The notes under the pieces are model-generated. The model was not told the origin of the DNA. It searched no databases and was given only the letters and a program-made list of their open reading frames with translations. Shown here piece by piece: positions 25,798-35,460 of a DNA stretch of 64,000 nt. This stretch comes from Lachnospiraceae bacterium. GTDB lineage: Bacteria; Bacteroidota; Bacteroidia; Bacteroidales; Muribaculaceae. A program made the position numbers and the translations under genes. The stretch covers positions 62,001-126,000 of the forward strand of contig JAMPGZ010000004.1 in the NCBI GenBank assembly GCA_023663655.1, written 5' to 3'. Every line of letters starts with the position of its first letter. Position 1 is the first letter of the stretch.

Positions 25798-26718
25798 TTA
25801 ACGGCGCGGAAGTTCACGAAGACCATATATCTTCGAGCTCCACGGAGAATAGCTCTTTCTCACCTTATTAATAGTGAGGATGGTGCTTTCAAGGTCATGG
25901 GCGTTGATATGCTCGTTGAGAGCCATAACGATTGCCGCGATCTCTTCACCTGAGTCATGGTCGGGACGCTCTTCTTTAGCCACTGTCTTGATGTCTACGC
26001 CTTGTGAACGCATCTTGTTGCGGCTGCTTATGCGCGCTCCGATGCGGTTGATGGCATAGAACGACAAGCTCAGCAACAACAGAGCCGAGAACACAATGCA
26101 CATAGCCATGATAGTAAGTCCGAATCCGTTGGCATCCTCCTCGGCAAAGCGGTCAACCTTGCGGTTGGTGTCAACAATGCGGTTGGCGCTGCTCGGAGTG
26201 ATGTAGGACTCCTCAGTGCCCTGACGCACTTCCCATGCATCATGTCCGGCACCGATTCCGTCAAGAATGCGGGCGTAGGTAGTGTTGGGAAGCAGAGATG
26301 CCGGAACCGTGATGGAGTCGATGAGAGTGGTGCCGTTGGCATCATAAACACCGATCCAGTTGTCCTGACCCGGAGTAAGGGAGAAGCTCAGGTGGAATGT
26401 ACCTTTGCTCGGCTCGGAGTCAGCCCAGAAAATTATGTGCTGACGCGGAGGTATCTCAGTATTCACGTCACCAAGCGGCACCGGATACTTTTTGGGCTGC
26501 AGGCTGTCGTTGGTGATGAACACGCTTGAAATCTCCATCGGGGCATAGGTTGAGTTGAAAAGCTCAATCCATGCTCCGTGTCGACCGTAGTCATCAACGT
26601 AGTTGCTGTCGTTCTGCACCATTATCTCGTTGATGCGCAGTCCGCGACGCCCTTGGGCGTTGCTTACCGCACAACAGGCGACAACAGCGACGAGCAATAT
26701 CAATAATTTCTTTTTCAT
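25798..26718 (-). CDS. OadG-like gamma subunit fused to an exported lamin-tail domain
   Basis: A 306-residue protein with two parts. An N-terminal signal peptide (1-21) leads to a lamin-tail (LTD-type) beta domain at about 28-140, recognised by L-R-I-N-E-I-M-V-Q-N, W-I-E-L-F-N-S and I-I-F-W-A-D. A single membrane segment (about 199-224) and a cytoplasmic tail with a charged linker follow, ending in SPWSSKIYGLRELPRR. The second half is what is expected of the OadG gamma subunit, which joins the carboxyltransferase to the beta subunit in the membrane. The gene position between the carboxyltransferase and the biotin carrier supports this. The exported half is an addition to the classical small gamma subunit; its job is unknown. 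Confidence 0.75.
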   Translation of the reverse strand: MKKKLLILLVAVVACCAVSNAQGRRGLRINEIMVQNDSNYVDDYGRHGAWIELFNSTYAPMEISSVFITNDSLQPKKYPVPLGDVNTEIPPRQHIIFWADSEPSKGTFHLSFSLTPGQDNWIGVYDANGTTLIDSITVPASLLPNTTYARILDGIGAGHDAWEVRQGTEESYITPSSANRIVDTNRKVDRFAEEDANGFGLTIMAMCIVFSALLLLSLSFYAINRIGARISSRNKMRSQGVDIKTVAKEERPDHDSGEEIAAIVMALNEHINAHDLESTILTINKVRKSYSPWSSKIYGLRELPRR

Positions 26719-26733
26719 TGCTTTCGATGGCTT

Positions 26734-28287
26734 TTATAGAGGTATATTGCCGTGTTTTTTTGCCGGGTTGACAACCTTCTTGGTAGCCAACTGCTGGAGG
26801 GCGCGGATCACGCGGAAACGGGTATTGCGAGGTTCGATGACATCATCGATGTATCCGTAGCGGGCTGCGTTGTAAGGATTGCAGAAGAGCTTGTTGTATT
26901 CAGCTTCCTTCTCCTGGAGCACCTTCTTGGGATCCTCAGCTTCCTTAGCCTCACGAGCATAAAGCACCTCAACAGCGCCAGCACCACCCATCACAGCGAT
27001 TTCAGCGGTAGGCCATGCGTAGTTCATGTCGCCACGCAGCTGCTTACAGCTCATCACGATGTGGCTACCACCGTAGCTCTTACGCAATGTCACAGTCACC
27101 TTGGGCACAGTGGCTTCTCCGTAGGCATAGAGCAACTTGGCTCCGTGGAGAATCACGCCGTTGTATTCCTGACCGGTACCGGGGAGGAATCCGGGCACGT
27201 CGACAAGTGTCACCAAAGGAATGTTGAACGCGTCGCAGAAACGCACGAAGCGCGCGCCTTTGCGTGAAGCGTTGCTGTCAAGCACTCCGGCAAGATATTT
27301 GGGCTGGTTAGCCACGATACCTACCGACTGACCGTTCATGCGGGCAAAACCCACGATGATGTTCTTGGCATAGTCACGCTGTATTTCAAGGAACTCACCA
27401 TTGTCGACGATAGCGCCGATCACGCCATACATATCGTAAGGCTTGTTGGCAGCATCGGGGATGATCTCGTTGAGAGAGTCCTCCATACGATCGACAGGGT
27501 CGGTGCACTCCACGAGAGGAGCCTCCTCAAGATTGTTCTGCGGGATGAAGCTGAAGAGCTTGCGGATGATGCGGATAGCGTCTTCACCATCTTCAGCGGC
27601 AAAGTGAGCCACACCGCTCTTGCAAGCGTGAACCTCAGCGCCACCGAGAGCTTCCTGAGTCACATCTTCACCGGTCACGGTCTTTACCACCTTAGGTCCG
27701 GTGAGGAACATATAGGAGATACCCTTAGCCATGATTGTGAAGTCGGTGAGAGCGGGAGAATATACCGCACCACCGGCACAAGGACCGAGGATGGCAGAAA
27801 TCTGAGGCACGACACCCGATGCCATGATGTTGCGCTGGAATATTTCAGCGTATCCGCCAAGGGCGTTGATGCCTTCCTGAATACGCGCGCCACCCGAGTC
27901 GTTAAGACCGATGACAGGTGCACCCATCTTCATAGCCATGTCCATGATCTTGCAGATCTTCTGCGCCATGGTTTCAGAGAGCGATCCGCCGAACACGGTG
28001 AAATCCTGAGCGAATACATATACGAGACGCCCGTCGATAGTACCGTAGCCGGTCACAACGCCGTCGCCGAGATAACTTTTCTTTTCTTGTCCGAAGTTAG
28101 TGCAACGATGACGCACGAACATATCGAGTTCCTCAAAGCTTCCTTCGTCAAGGAGCTGGGCAATACGCTCGCGTGCAGTGTACTTGCCTTTGTCATGTTG
28201 CTTCTGGATTGCTTTCTCACCGCCGCCGATACGAGCTTGTTCGCGGAGCGCAATCAATTCCTGCACTTTTTCAAGTTGGTTGCTCAT
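26734..28287 (-). CDS. mmdA: Methylmalonyl-CoA decarboxylase/propionyl-CoA carboxylase carboxyltransferase subunit
   Basis: A 517-residue acyl-CoA carboxyltransferase made of two crotonase-like halves. Seen are [19 protein letters not shown] near 75-95, [17 protein letters not shown] near 125-142, the oxyanion segment [16 protein letters not shown] near 168-183, and in the C-terminal half [16 protein letters not shown] and G-A-K-L-L-Y-A-Y. It moves the carboxyl group from methylmalonyl-CoA to biotin on the carrier subunit. The locus lacks a biotin carboxylase, which favours the decarboxylating Na+ pump over an ATP-driven propionyl-CoA carboxylase. Confidence 0.93.
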   Translation of the reverse strand: MSNQLEKVQELIALREQARIGGGEKAIQKQHDKGKYTARERIAQLLDEGSFEELDMFVRHRCTNFGQEKKSYLGDGVVTGYGTIDGRLVYVFAQDFTVFGGSLSETMAQKICKIMDMAMKMGAPVIGLNDSGGARIQEGINALGGYAEIFQRNIMASGVVPQISAILGPCAGGAVYSPALTDFTIMAKGISYMFLTGPKVVKTVTGEDVTQEALGGAEVHACKSGVAHFAAEDGEDAIRIIRKLFSFIPQNNLEEAPLVECTDPVDRMEDSLNEIIPDAANKPYDMYGVIGAIVDNGEFLEIQRDYAKNIIVGFARMNGQSVGIVANQPKYLAGVLDSNASRKGARFVRFCDAFNIPLVTLVDVPGFLPGTGQEYNGVILHGAKLLYAYGEATVPKVTVTLRKSYGGSHIVMSCKQLRGDMNYAWPTAEIAVMGGAGAVEVLYAREAKEAEDPKKVLQEKEAEYNKLFCNPYNAARYGYIDDVIEPRNTRFRVIRALQQLATKKVVNPAKKHGNIPL

Positions 28288-28321
28288 TTTGTGGAATATG
28301 TTGAACTAAGTGTGGATAATG

Positions 28322-28744
28322 TTATTTTTTAGCAGGGTCTTCGCAAAGCTCTACGAGAGTGCCGCAAGTCGATTTCGGGTGAAGGAAAGCGATGTTAAGA
28401 CCTTCAGCACCTTTACGGGGAGCCTTGTCGATGAGACGGCAACCGTTGGCTTCAGCCTCGGCAAGCACGTTTGCAACTCCATCCTCGATAGCGAAAGCGA
28501 TGTGCTGTATACCACCGCGTCCACCGTTGTTGGCGATGAATTTTGAGATAGCGCTGTCTTCACTTGTACCTTCAAGGAGCTCGATTTTAGTCTGTCCAAC
28601 CTTGAAGAATGCAGTGCGCACTTTCTGATCAGCCACCTCTTCAATGGCAAAGCATTTGAGACCTAAGATTTTTTCGTAGAAAGGGATAGCCTCGTCAAGC
28701 GACGTAACGGCGATACCAACATGTTCGATATGGGAAATGTCCAT
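28322..28744 (-). CDS. mce: Methylmalonyl-CoA epimerase
   Basis: A 140-residue VOC-fold enzyme. It opens with H-I-E-H-V-G-I-A-V-T-S-L-D-E-A-I-P-F-Y, giving the metal-binding His, and has the second-half ligands in G-I-Q-H-I-A-F-A-I-E-D and the Glu near the C-terminus (G-T-L-V-E-L-C-E). It interconverts the R and S forms of methylmalonyl-CoA, linking the mutase product to the decarboxylase. It is the first gene of the operon and lies 34 bases before mmdA. Confidence 0.93.
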   Translation of the reverse strand: MDISHIEHVGIAVTSLDEAIPFYEKILGLKCFAIEEVADQKVRTAFFKVGQTKIELLEGTSEDSAISKFIANNGGRGGIQHIAFAIEDGVANVLAEAEANGCRLIDKAPRKGAEGLNIAFLHPKSTCGTLVELCEDPAKK

Positions 28745-28810
28745 ACTTTAAATTATTAAAATTAAGAATAATGCACTGTTAAGCGTGACGGCACACCCCG
28801 CCACACTCTG

Positions 28811-28818
28811 CAAAATTA
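28811..28818 (-). promoter_or_regulatory. Candidate -7 element of the mce-mmd operon
   Basis: The minus strand reads TAATTTTG, matching TAnnTTTG, about 70 bases before the epimerase ATG. About 20 bases further upstream there is only a partial -33 match (GTTTA). Confidence 0.45.
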
Positions 28819-28947
28819 ATAATTATTATGGAATAAACCCCATTTTGGCAACCACTATTTTATTATAATAATAGGTGTGAACCCCTTTCCCACCCTGTCA
28901 ACCGCCAATGAGCGACTGTCGATGTCGGTGGCAAGGTGCAGGAAAAC

Positions 28948-28982
28948 TGACATTTTTTGATGTTTTTAGTGAAAAAATGTCA
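28948..28982. promoter_or_regulatory. Inverted repeat in the mce-dnaK divergent region
   Basis: TGACATTTTTT (28948-28958) and AAAAAATGTCA (28972-28982) are perfect 11-base inverted repeats with a 13-base spacer. It may be an operator or a hairpin. The rest of the 426-base divergent region (28745-29170) holds no gene. Confidence 0.4.
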
Positions 28983-29053
28983 CGTGCGTGTCAGTAAGCA
29001 TATTAAGTTTAGATTATTGGGAATTAATTATTTAAGCGATGAGCCAACCTTTT

Positions 29054-29068
29054 TGGCACATGATTTGT
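29054..29068 (+). promoter_or_regulatory. Sigma-54-like promoter upstream of dnaK
   Basis: TGGCAC, five bases, then TTGT matches the sigma-54 consensus TGGCAC-N5-TTGC except at the last base. It would start transcription about 90 bases before the dnaK ATG. A housekeeping promoter elsewhere in the region is not excluded. Confidence 0.4.
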
Positions 29069-29170
29069 TTTTCTTTTGAATGTCGAGGGTCAAATCCACA
29101 ACGATCAATTCCCTCGGCACATTAAATAGTGTGAATAAAATAAATAACCAAAATAAAAAGTAAAATCATT

Positions 29171-31078
29171 ATGGGAAAGATTATTGGTATAGACTTAGGA
29201 ACCACCAATTCCTGCGTTTCTGTCCTTGAAGGTAATGACCCCGTTGTTATTCCTAACAGTGAAGGCCGTAACACCACTCCATCTATAGTTGCATTTATCG
29301 CCGGTGGCGAACGTAAAGTGGGAGATCCCGCCAAGCGTCAGGCAATCACCAACCCTGAAGGCACGATTTATTCAATCAAGCGTTTCATGGGTGAAAATTA
29401 TAACGAAGTAGCGGAAGAGATCAAGCGTGTGCCTTACGAAGTCGGCAAGGCTGACAATGGCGGTGTGCGTGTTCTCGTAGACGGTCGTGAGTACACTCCA
29501 CAAGAGATTTCGGCAATGATTCTTCAAAAGATGAAGAAGACCGCCGAGGATTATCTCGGACAATCAGTGGACGAAGCTGTGATCACCGTGCCGGCATACT
29601 TCAACGACTCACAGCGTCAGGCAACTAAAGAGGCTGGTGAAATCGCCGGTCTTAAAGTGCGCCGTATCGTCAACGAACCTACAGCAGCAGCGCTTGCCTA
29701 TGGTCTTGACAAGAGCGACAAAGATCAGAAGATCGCAGTATTTGACCTCGGTGGCGGTACATTTGATATCTCCATCCTTGAACTTGGCGACGGTGTGTTT
29801 GAAGTGAAATCAACCAACGGTGATACTCACCTTGGCGGTGATGACTTCGACCACGTGATCATCGACTGGCTTGCCGACGACTTCCAGCAGGAGTACAACG
29901 TAGACCTCCGCAAAGATTCAATGGCTCTTCAGCGTCTTAAAGAGGCAGCAGAAAAGGCTAAGATTGAACTTTCAAGCTCAACCACTACTGAAATCAACTT
30001 GCCTTACATCATGCCTGTCGACGGTGTTCCACGCCACTTGGTAAAGACTCTTACCCGTGCTAAATTCGAGCAGCTTGCCGACAAACTTATTCAGGCTACC
30101 ATCAAGCCTTGTGAACAGGCATTGAAAGATGCCGGCATGAGCGCATCGGAGATTGACGAAGTGATTCTCGTGGGCGGTTCTACCCGTATTCCGGCAATCC
30201 AGGAGATCGTCAAGAAATTCTTCGGCAAAGCTCCTTCAAAGGGTGTGAACCCCGACGAAGTTGTAGCCGTAGGTGCCGCAATCCAAGGTGGTGTGCTTTC
30301 AGGCGACGTGAAGGATGTGCTTCTTCTTGATGTTGTGCCTCTGTCAGTAGGTATCGAAACTCTCGGTGGCGTGATGACCAAGCTTATCGAAGCCAACACC
30401 ACTATCCCTACCCGTAAGAGCGAAGTATTCTCTACCGCTGTCGACAATCAGCCTTCAGTTGAAATCCACGTGCTTCAGGGCGAACGTCCTCTTGCTAAGG
30501 ACGACAAGACCCTCGGCAAGTTCCACCTTGACGGAATCGCACCCGCACCTCGTGGAATTCCGCAAATCGAAGTGACATTTGAAATCGACGCCAACGGTAT
30601 TCTTAATGTATCGGCTAAGGATAAAGCCACCGGCAAGGAGCAGAGCATCCGTATCGAGGCTTCATCAGGCTTGACCGATGCCGAGATCAAGAGAATGAAG
30701 GACGAAGCAGCTGCCAATGCTGCTGCCGACGAGGCTGAAAAACAGCGTATCGATAAGCTCAACCACGCTGACGCTGTCATCTTCCAGACCAAGAAGCAGC
30801 TCGAAGAACTTGGCGCAGCAATTCCTGCCGACAAAAAAGCTACTATCGAATCAGCACTTTCTCGTCTTGAAGAAGCTCACAAGGCTCAGAACATCGAAGG
30901 AATCGATTCTGCAATCAGCGAAATCCAGAAGGCATTCGGTGAAGCTCAACAGGATATCCTCAACGCCCAACAGCAGGCTCAGGCTGGCGCTCAGCAGCAA
31001 GGCGGCGCACAGCAAGGTCCCGCTAACAACGGCGGCGATGACCATGTGACCGACGTAGACTTCGAGGAAGTGAAGTAA
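29171..31078 (+). CDS. dnaK: Chaperone DnaK (Hsp70)
   Basis: A 635-residue Hsp70. The ATPase domain (about 1-385) shows [16 protein letters not shown] at the start, [16 protein letters not shown] near 190-205 and the connecting [10 protein letters not shown] linker; the substrate domain follows with H-V-L-Q-G-E-R near 430. The C-terminal lid ends in a Gln/Ala/Gly-rich tail and the acidic motif D-V-D-F-E-E-V-K, typical of bacterial DnaK. It folds and protects proteins with DnaJ and GrpE, which are not in this window. It stands alone with its own terminator. Confidence 0.98.
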   Translation: MGKIIGIDLGTTNSCVSVLEGNDPVVIPNSEGRNTTPSIVAFIAGGERKVGDPAKRQAITNPEGTIYSIKRFMGENYNEVAEEIKRVPYEVGKADNGGVRVLVDGREYTPQEISAMILQKMKKTAEDYLGQSVDEAVITVPAYFNDSQRQATKEAGEIAGLKVRRIVNEPTAAALAYGLDKSDKDQKIAVFDLGGGTFDISILELGDGVFEVKSTNGDTHLGGDDFDHVIIDWLADDFQQEYNVDLRKDSMALQRLKEAAEKAKIELSSSTTTEINLPYIMPVDGVPRHLVKTLTRAKFEQLADKLIQATIKPCEQALKDAGMSASEIDEVILVGGSTRIPAIQEIVKKFFGKAPSKGVNPDEVVAVGAAIQGGVLSGDVKDVLLLDVVPLSVGIETLGGVMTKLIEANTTIPTRKSEVFSTAVDNQPSVEIHVLQGERPLAKDDKTLGKFHLDGIAPAPRGIPQIEVTFEIDANGILNVSAKDKATGKEQSIRIEASSGLTDAEIKRMKDEAAANAAADEAEKQRIDKLNHADAVIFQTKKQLEELGAAIPADKKATIESALSRLEEAHKAQNIEGIDSAISEIQKAFGEAQQDILNAQQQAQAGAQQQGGAQQGPANNGGDDHVTDVDFEEVK

Positions 31079-31099
31079 ACTGTATCATAAAAATAAACA

Positions 31100-31145
31100 G
31101 ATGCGGGATGCAGCCCGATAGGGATGCGTCCCGCATCTTCCTTTT
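31100..31145 (+). terminator. Terminator of dnaK
   Basis: GATGCGGGATGC (31100-31111) pairs with GCGTCCCGCATC (31126-31137), a 12-bp stem with one wobble, followed by TTCCTTTT. Confidence 0.8.
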
Positions 31146-31170
31146 AATAACCCTTTAAATTTTCTTTTCT

Positions 31171-31413
31171 ATGGAAATCAATGAAATTATCAGCCAGTTG
31201 AAGGACAAATTTGGCGATTCTGTCAATGTAGAGCAGATAACTGAGAAACTGAGCGTATTTGACCACTCCAATATGTCGTTTACGGAGATTATAGCGAAAC
31301 TGAAAGATGGCAATATTCTCGGTGATCTTGATGGAGATGGCAAGGTGGAATCCACTATCGATGAAATCAAAGGTAAAGCCTCTCAGATGTTCGGCGGCAT
31401 CTTTGGCAAATGA
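31171..31413 (+). CDS. Small helical protein with EF-hand-like loop
   Basis: An 80-residue cytoplasmic protein. The first half is helical (I-S-Q-L-K-D-K-F-G). The second half holds G-D-L-D-G-D-G-K-V-E-S, which has the D-x-D-x-D spacing of an EF-hand or dockerin calcium loop, followed by a helix and a Gly/Phe-rich end. Calcium binding is inference. I know of no assigned function. It follows the dnaK terminator and so probably has its own promoter in the 30-base gap or depends on read-through. Confidence 0.65.
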   Translation: MEINEIISQLKDKFGDSVNVEQITEKLSVFDHSNMSFTEIIAKLKDGNILGDLDGDGKVESTIDEIKGKASQMFGGIFGK

Positions 31414-31542
31414 CCCCGAAACAAAAAAATACGGAATTCCGTAAGAACGATTACCCCAAATGATTCAAGAGGAGCATAGTCAACTGATTGTGCTCCTTTG
31501 TGTTGCAATCTCGTACTTTTTTAGTAACTTTGGCATCGGGTT

Positions 31543-32115
31543 ATGAACGGGAACTTCAATACATATATCGACCATATTGAACCTGAGTTCTGGCGAGAGC
31601 TTTGCGTCAGCCACGGCAAGCTGTGCCATTACAATCGCGGCGAGGAATTTCTACACATTGGAGAGGCAGGGAAATATATCGGCATGGTCAAAAATGGCAC
31701 TCTCAAATATGTGACATATTCATCCACAGGAACGGAGCACGTGGTAGGGCTGATCTTCCCTAATGAGTTTGTAGTCGACTGGCCTTTCGTGCTATACGAG
31801 CAGCCGTCGAGAGTTGCCATAATAGCGTCTTCGCAATGCACGATATATTGCCTTCCGGTGGAAGTGGTACGCAAGATGATGAAGGAGGACCCCGAATTTA
31901 TGGAACGGATGATGCACTGCACCGAAGCGGTGTTTTCAACTGTCTATGACAGATACATCGATCTTTATCGCAAGACACCACAGCAGAGATATGCCGAACT
32001 CGTTGAAAAGCATCCCGATTTGTTCTCCCACTTTTCCCTTCATGACATCGCGTCATTCCTGAATATCACCCCAACCCACCTGAGCCGCCTGCGAAAAAAT
32101 TACGGCAACCTCTAA
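31543..32115 (+). CDS. Crp/Fnr family transcriptional regulator
   Basis: A 190-residue protein with an N-terminal cyclic-nucleotide-binding-like jelly roll (about 15-125: G-E-E-F-L-H-I-G-E-A-G-K-Y-I-G, then P-N-E-F-V-V-D-W-P), a long central helix, and a C-terminal helix-turn-helix (about 160-188: L-H-D-I-A-S-F-L-N-I-T-P-T-H-L-S-R-L-R). The Fnr Cys cluster is absent. The phosphate-binding Arg-Ser of true cAMP receptors is not obvious, so the effector is unknown. It lies about 80 bases before a lipoprotein/TonB-receptor pair on the same strand, which it might control. Confidence 0.88.
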   Translation: MNGNFNTYIDHIEPEFWRELCVSHGKLCHYNRGEEFLHIGEAGKYIGMVKNGTLKYVTYSSTGTEHVVGLIFPNEFVVDWPFVLYEQPSRVAIIASSQCTIYCLPVEVVRKMMKEDPEFMERMMHCTEAVFSTVYDRYIDLYRKTPQQRYAELVEKHPDLFSHFSLHDIASFLNITPTHLSRLRKNYGNL

Positions 32116-32196
32116 AAAAACTCTGACTCTTAACAAATGTTGAGAGTTTTTATTTTTATTGGTGGTAACTTTGCGTCATTACAAAATGAATGGATT

Positions 32197-32919
32197 ATGA
32201 CAAAGTTCAGCTTCTTTTTATTAGCGGCAGTCCTGTGCTTCGCATCATGCACGACGCAGAAGCTACCGGCATTCTCCAATCAACAATGGCACGTGGATCC
32301 ACACAGCGGAAATGCAGTCAGCACGGCAGGAACAGAACTGGCATTCGGTTCAGAATGGATGATTACCGACACAACCCTCATGCAGACTGCCGAACAAATA
32401 GCAGCCTATCCAAAATTATCGTCCCACCTCGCGAGCGGCATAGCTCAATTCCCTGAAATCGAAGTAGACTCGGTGCTTTTTTACAATCCTCATCGAGGGC
32501 TTCTATTTGTAACCTATCATCAGGCAAAGCCATTGAAACCTACATCGGAAATTAGCCTATACGATGACTCTGCCGTCGTATATAGCAAAGAGTATGCTCG
32601 AATTTTTGGAAACATGACCACATATATCGATGACGACGGTTGGGAGGCAGGTCCCGCGGAATCGGTTTATTCCAACGTGCGTTACAAACCTAACCACAAG
32701 CGGCTTGTACTCTTGCAGAGGCTACCGCATAGCAATATTGCCGTTTTCATGATTTGCGTCACAAATGCTAAAAAAGGGAAATGGTGGGAGAACTATCCTC
32801 CAGGCACATTATGGAATATTGACCTCGGCGATACCGACAATCTCGAACGAATCTCATCATTTTTACACTCCTCACGGAATCTTGCAGTTGAAAACTTAAA
32901 ATTAGCTCTCCCTGAATAA
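32197..32919 (+). CDS. Lipoprotein encoded with a TonB-dependent receptor
   Basis: About 240 residues from the ATG at 32197 (MTKFSFFLLAAVLCFASC), which places a good lipobox (C-F-A-S-C) at Cys18; the frame extends upstream to 32137 but those residues would spoil the signal. The mature protein is rich in aromatic residues and shows no family that I recognise. Its stop is separated by a single base from the ATG of the receptor gene, so translation of the two is likely coupled and the proteins probably work together at the outer membrane. Confidence 0.7.
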   Translation: MTKFSFFLLAAVLCFASCTTQKLPAFSNQQWHVDPHSGNAVSTAGTELAFGSEWMITDTTLMQTAEQIAAYPKLSSHLASGIAQFPEIEVDSVLFYNPHRGLLFVTYHQAKPLKPTSEISLYDDSAVVYSKEYARIFGNMTTYIDDDGWEAGPAESVYSNVRYKPNHKRLVLLQRLPHSNIAVFMICVTNAKKGKWWENYPPGTLWNIDLGDTDNLERISSFLHSSRNLAVENLKLALPE

Positions 32920-32920
32920 T

Positions 32921-35002
32921 ATGAAATCAATTTTCACTTCTGTTCCGATAGCTCTGATAGCACTTTCCTCGGTTGCACAGGAATCGGCAGATACTATCGC
33001 GACTCAACAGCTACAGGAAATAGTTATCGCGGCTCCTAAAGTTATCCGAAAAGCCGACATGGACGTTTATCACCCGTCGGAAAGCGCCGTGAGCAACTCC
33101 AAAAACGGCATGCAACTGCTCAGGAATCTTATGATTCCAACGCTTTCAGTCAACGATGCGCTCGGGTCAATAAATTCAGGAGGTCAAAGTGTGCAGGTGC
33201 GCATCAATGGCAGGGCGGCTACAATAGAACAGGTACAACAACTATTGCCGGAAACAATAAAACGTGTGGAATGGATCGACAATCCGGGACTTCGCTACAA
33301 CGGCGCCACCGGCGTGATAAATTTCATCGTGTCCAATCCGGCAACCGGCGGGTCATTGATGGCATACGCCAATCCGTCACTGAACTCCGCATGGGGCATG
33401 TATCGTGCCGCAGTAAAAATCAATCATGGCAGATCACAATGGGGAGCCTCAGTCAACTATAAACTCGCAAACCGCCTGTCGGCATATCGAGAATTCAGCG
33501 AATCATTCATGATGCCCGACGGTTCTAAAATTGAACGTAGCGAAAAGCCCGACGGCGGCTATTTAAGCGACACATTCGGCAGCATTCAATTGGACTACAG
33601 TTATATCAAGCCCGACACCACCGTATTTTGGGTGGCGGTACATGGCTACAAACAGTTGCCCGAGACATCTTTCTATCGCAGCTTAATGTCGCAATCATCA
33701 GGATTAAGCAATGTGCTGATCAGCGACTTTGATTCACAATCAGGATTCACTCCGTCATTTACCGCCTATCTGGAGCAACATCTGCCTCACAAGCAACTGA
33801 TAGCGGTGGATTTCAACGGCTCGTTCTACAACGGCAGAACACAGCGCACCTATACCGAAGAGGAGGATGCCGGTCAAGGAACTGTACTCGCTGATGTCAA
33901 CACCGCAATCAAGGACCGCAATCAGGCATACGGCATCGAAGCCGATTACATAAAAAATTGGTCACAATCCCGCTTTACAGCCGGAATAAATTACAAAGCA
34001 AACCGCAACCGCTCGACATACGAAAATCTTAGCAATGAAATTTTTCACCAACGTCAAGACCGCCTGTATTTTTTCGGCGAGTACTTCCAACGCATCAACA
34101 AAGTGACATTGACAGCAGGCTTAGGAGCCCAATACACCTCATTCAAATTCAAAGAAACCAACCAAGGCACTGACTCCTGGAACCTGAGACCACAATTCAC
34201 ATTTACATATCGCCCCAATCAGACACACCAACTGCGTCTAAACTTCACATCGTGGCAAACCGCGCCATCGCTTGCCGAAACCAACGTAGTGCCCCAGCAA
34301 GTCGACGCATTTCAATGGTCGCAGGGCAACCCCGATCTGCACACTTCTCAATCATATATGCTCACACTGCGTTACAGCTATGACCTAAAACGCATCTCCG
34401 GATCATTCGGCATCCGGGCATTCTCAAGCCCCGATGCCATAGCGCCATATACATTTTGGAGCAATGACCGCCTCATCACAAGCCATGAGAACAGCAATGG
34501 ACTACAAAATCTTTCATTTTGGCTCGCTCCGAGCATTGAAGTGGTTCCCGGATGGATGTGGATTGAAGGCATGGTTCAATATCGTGCAGAACGGATGAAA
34601 GGCACCGGCTATACACGTTACAACCATGACTGGAGCGGACAAGGTGGCGTGATTCTGCAACATTGGGGATGGCAATTGGTGGTAATGTATCAACGCGCCC
34701 AACGCGATCTGTGGGGACAAAAGCTCTCTTGGGGAGAGGATATATCGCTCATCAATCTCGAATATAACTGGAAGAATTGGCAGTTTGGCGCATCTCTCAT
34801 TTGTCCATTCACAAAATATGACCAAGGAGCCCGCTCCTATGACCCATATCATACTTATGAAAAACACATCAGAATGAACGGTTATCCTATGCCATGCATC
34901 TCCGTGTCATACAATCTCCAGTGGGGACGACAACGCCGTGATGCCCGCAAAATCGTGAACGCTGACGGAGAAGTCACAAAATCATCAGCAGCCCGCCGTT
35001 AA
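32921..35002 (+). CDS. TonB-dependent receptor / outer membrane beta-barrel protein
   Basis: A 693-residue outer membrane protein with a signal peptide (about 1-19). A short plug-like domain occupies about 25-135 (L-Q-E-I-V-I-A-A-P-K, V-Q-V-R-I-N-G-R-A-A, W-I-D-N-P-G-L-R-Y-N-G-A-T-G-V-I-N-F). The barrel with many aromatic-ended strands follows, matching the Bacteroidota receptors with an OMP_b-brl_3 type barrel. No carboxypeptidase-like domain is present at the N-terminus. The ligand is unknown. It is translated right after the lipoprotein gene and ends with a terminator at 35053. Confidence 0.8.
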   Translation: MKSIFTSVPIALIALSSVAQESADTIATQQLQEIVIAAPKVIRKADMDVYHPSESAVSNSKNGMQLLRNLMIPTLSVNDALGSINSGGQSVQVRINGRAATIEQVQQLLPETIKRVEWIDNPGLRYNGATGVINFIVSNPATGGSLMAYANPSLNSAWGMYRAAVKINHGRSQWGASVNYKLANRLSAYREFSESFMMPDGSKIERSEKPDGGYLSDTFGSIQLDYSYIKPDTTVFWVAVHGYKQLPETSFYRSLMSQSSGLSNVLISDFDSQSGFTPSFTAYLEQHLPHKQLIAVDFNGSFYNGRTQRTYTEEEDAGQGTVLADVNTAIKDRNQAYGIEADYIKNWSQSRFTAGINYKANRNRSTYENLSNEIFHQRQDRLYFFGEYFQRINKVTLTAGLGAQYTSFKFKETNQGTDSWNLRPQFTFTYRPNQTHQLRLNFTSWQTAPSLAETNVVPQQVDAFQWSQGNPDLHTSQSYMLTLRYSYDLKRISGSFGIRAFSSPDAIAPYTFWSNDRLITSHENSNGLQNLSFWLAPSIEVVPGWMWIEGMVQYRAERMKGTGYTRYNHDWSGQGGVILQHWGWQLVVMYQRAQRDLWGQKLSWGEDISLINLEYNWKNWQFGASLICPFTKYDQGARSYDPYHTYEKHIRMNGYPMPCISVSYNLQWGRQRRDARKIVNADGEVTKSSAARR

Positions 35003-35052
35003 CATCTCCGCCTCTCTCCTAAAGCTAAACAACTTTTCATACAACTAAACCG

Positions 35053-35088
35053 AAAGCCGGCATCCGCGATGAATGCCGGCTTTATTAA
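35053..35088 (+). terminator. Terminator after the lipoprotein/receptor pair
   Basis: AAAGCCGGCAT (35053-35063) pairs perfectly with ATGCCGGCTTT (35073-35083), followed by ATTAAA. Confidence 0.75.
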
Positions 35089-35151
35089 ATGTATAACGCT
35101 ATAAAATCAACACGTTGCTTAAAATCACCGACAATCTTTCTATCTATTTTA

Positions 35152-35191
35152 TTTGTTTGTATTATACATTTGCTATATATTTGCAAACAAA
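35152..35191 (+). promoter_or_regulatory. Promoter and candidate operator of the RHH antitoxin-like gene
   Basis: TTTG (35152-35155), 20 bases, then TATATTTG (35176-35183) match the Bacteroidales promoter consensus. The inverted repeats TTTGTTTG (35152-35159) and CAAACAAA (35184-35191) flank it, as expected of an autoregulatory RHH operator. Confidence 0.6.
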
Positions 35192-35202
35192 ACGATATCA
35201 CT

Positions 35203-35460
35203 ATGGAAGCTGTAACACAAAAGAAAGCCACCATGTTTCGCTTAGACGTAAATCTGGTTGAACGGCTTAAAGAATTGGCACAACAACAACATCGCAGCCT
35301 CAACAACTTTGTTGAGTGCATTCTCCTTGATATAGCTTACCGTGAACCCAACGATGCAACAAAAGCAGCGATGGAAGAAGCTCGTAGCGGTAAACTTCGC
35401 AATACTCCTCCAATCGACACATCATCAGTTGACGCGATGCTTAGATCCATGGATTTATGA
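35203..35460 (+). CDS. Ribbon-helix-helix antitoxin-like protein, apparently without toxin
   Basis: About 85 residues from the ATG at 35203 (MEAVTQKKATMF); the longer frame to 35089 overlaps the promoter and is rejected. Residues 10-45 form a CopG/Arc-type ribbon-helix-helix: a strand (K-A-T-M-F-R-L-D), helix 1 (L-V-E-R-L-K-E-L-A) and helix 2 (S-L-N-N-F-V-E-C-I-L). The flexible tail (E-E-A-R-S-G-K) is like that of RelB-type antitoxins. At its stop an overlapping ATGA opens a frame of only seven codons, where a RelE or YafQ toxin would be expected. It may now be an orphan regulator. Confidence 0.75.
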   Translation: MEAVTQKKATMFRLDVNLVERLKELAQQQHRSLNNFVECILLDIAYREPNDATKAAMEEARSGKLRNTPPIDTSSVDAMLRSMDL

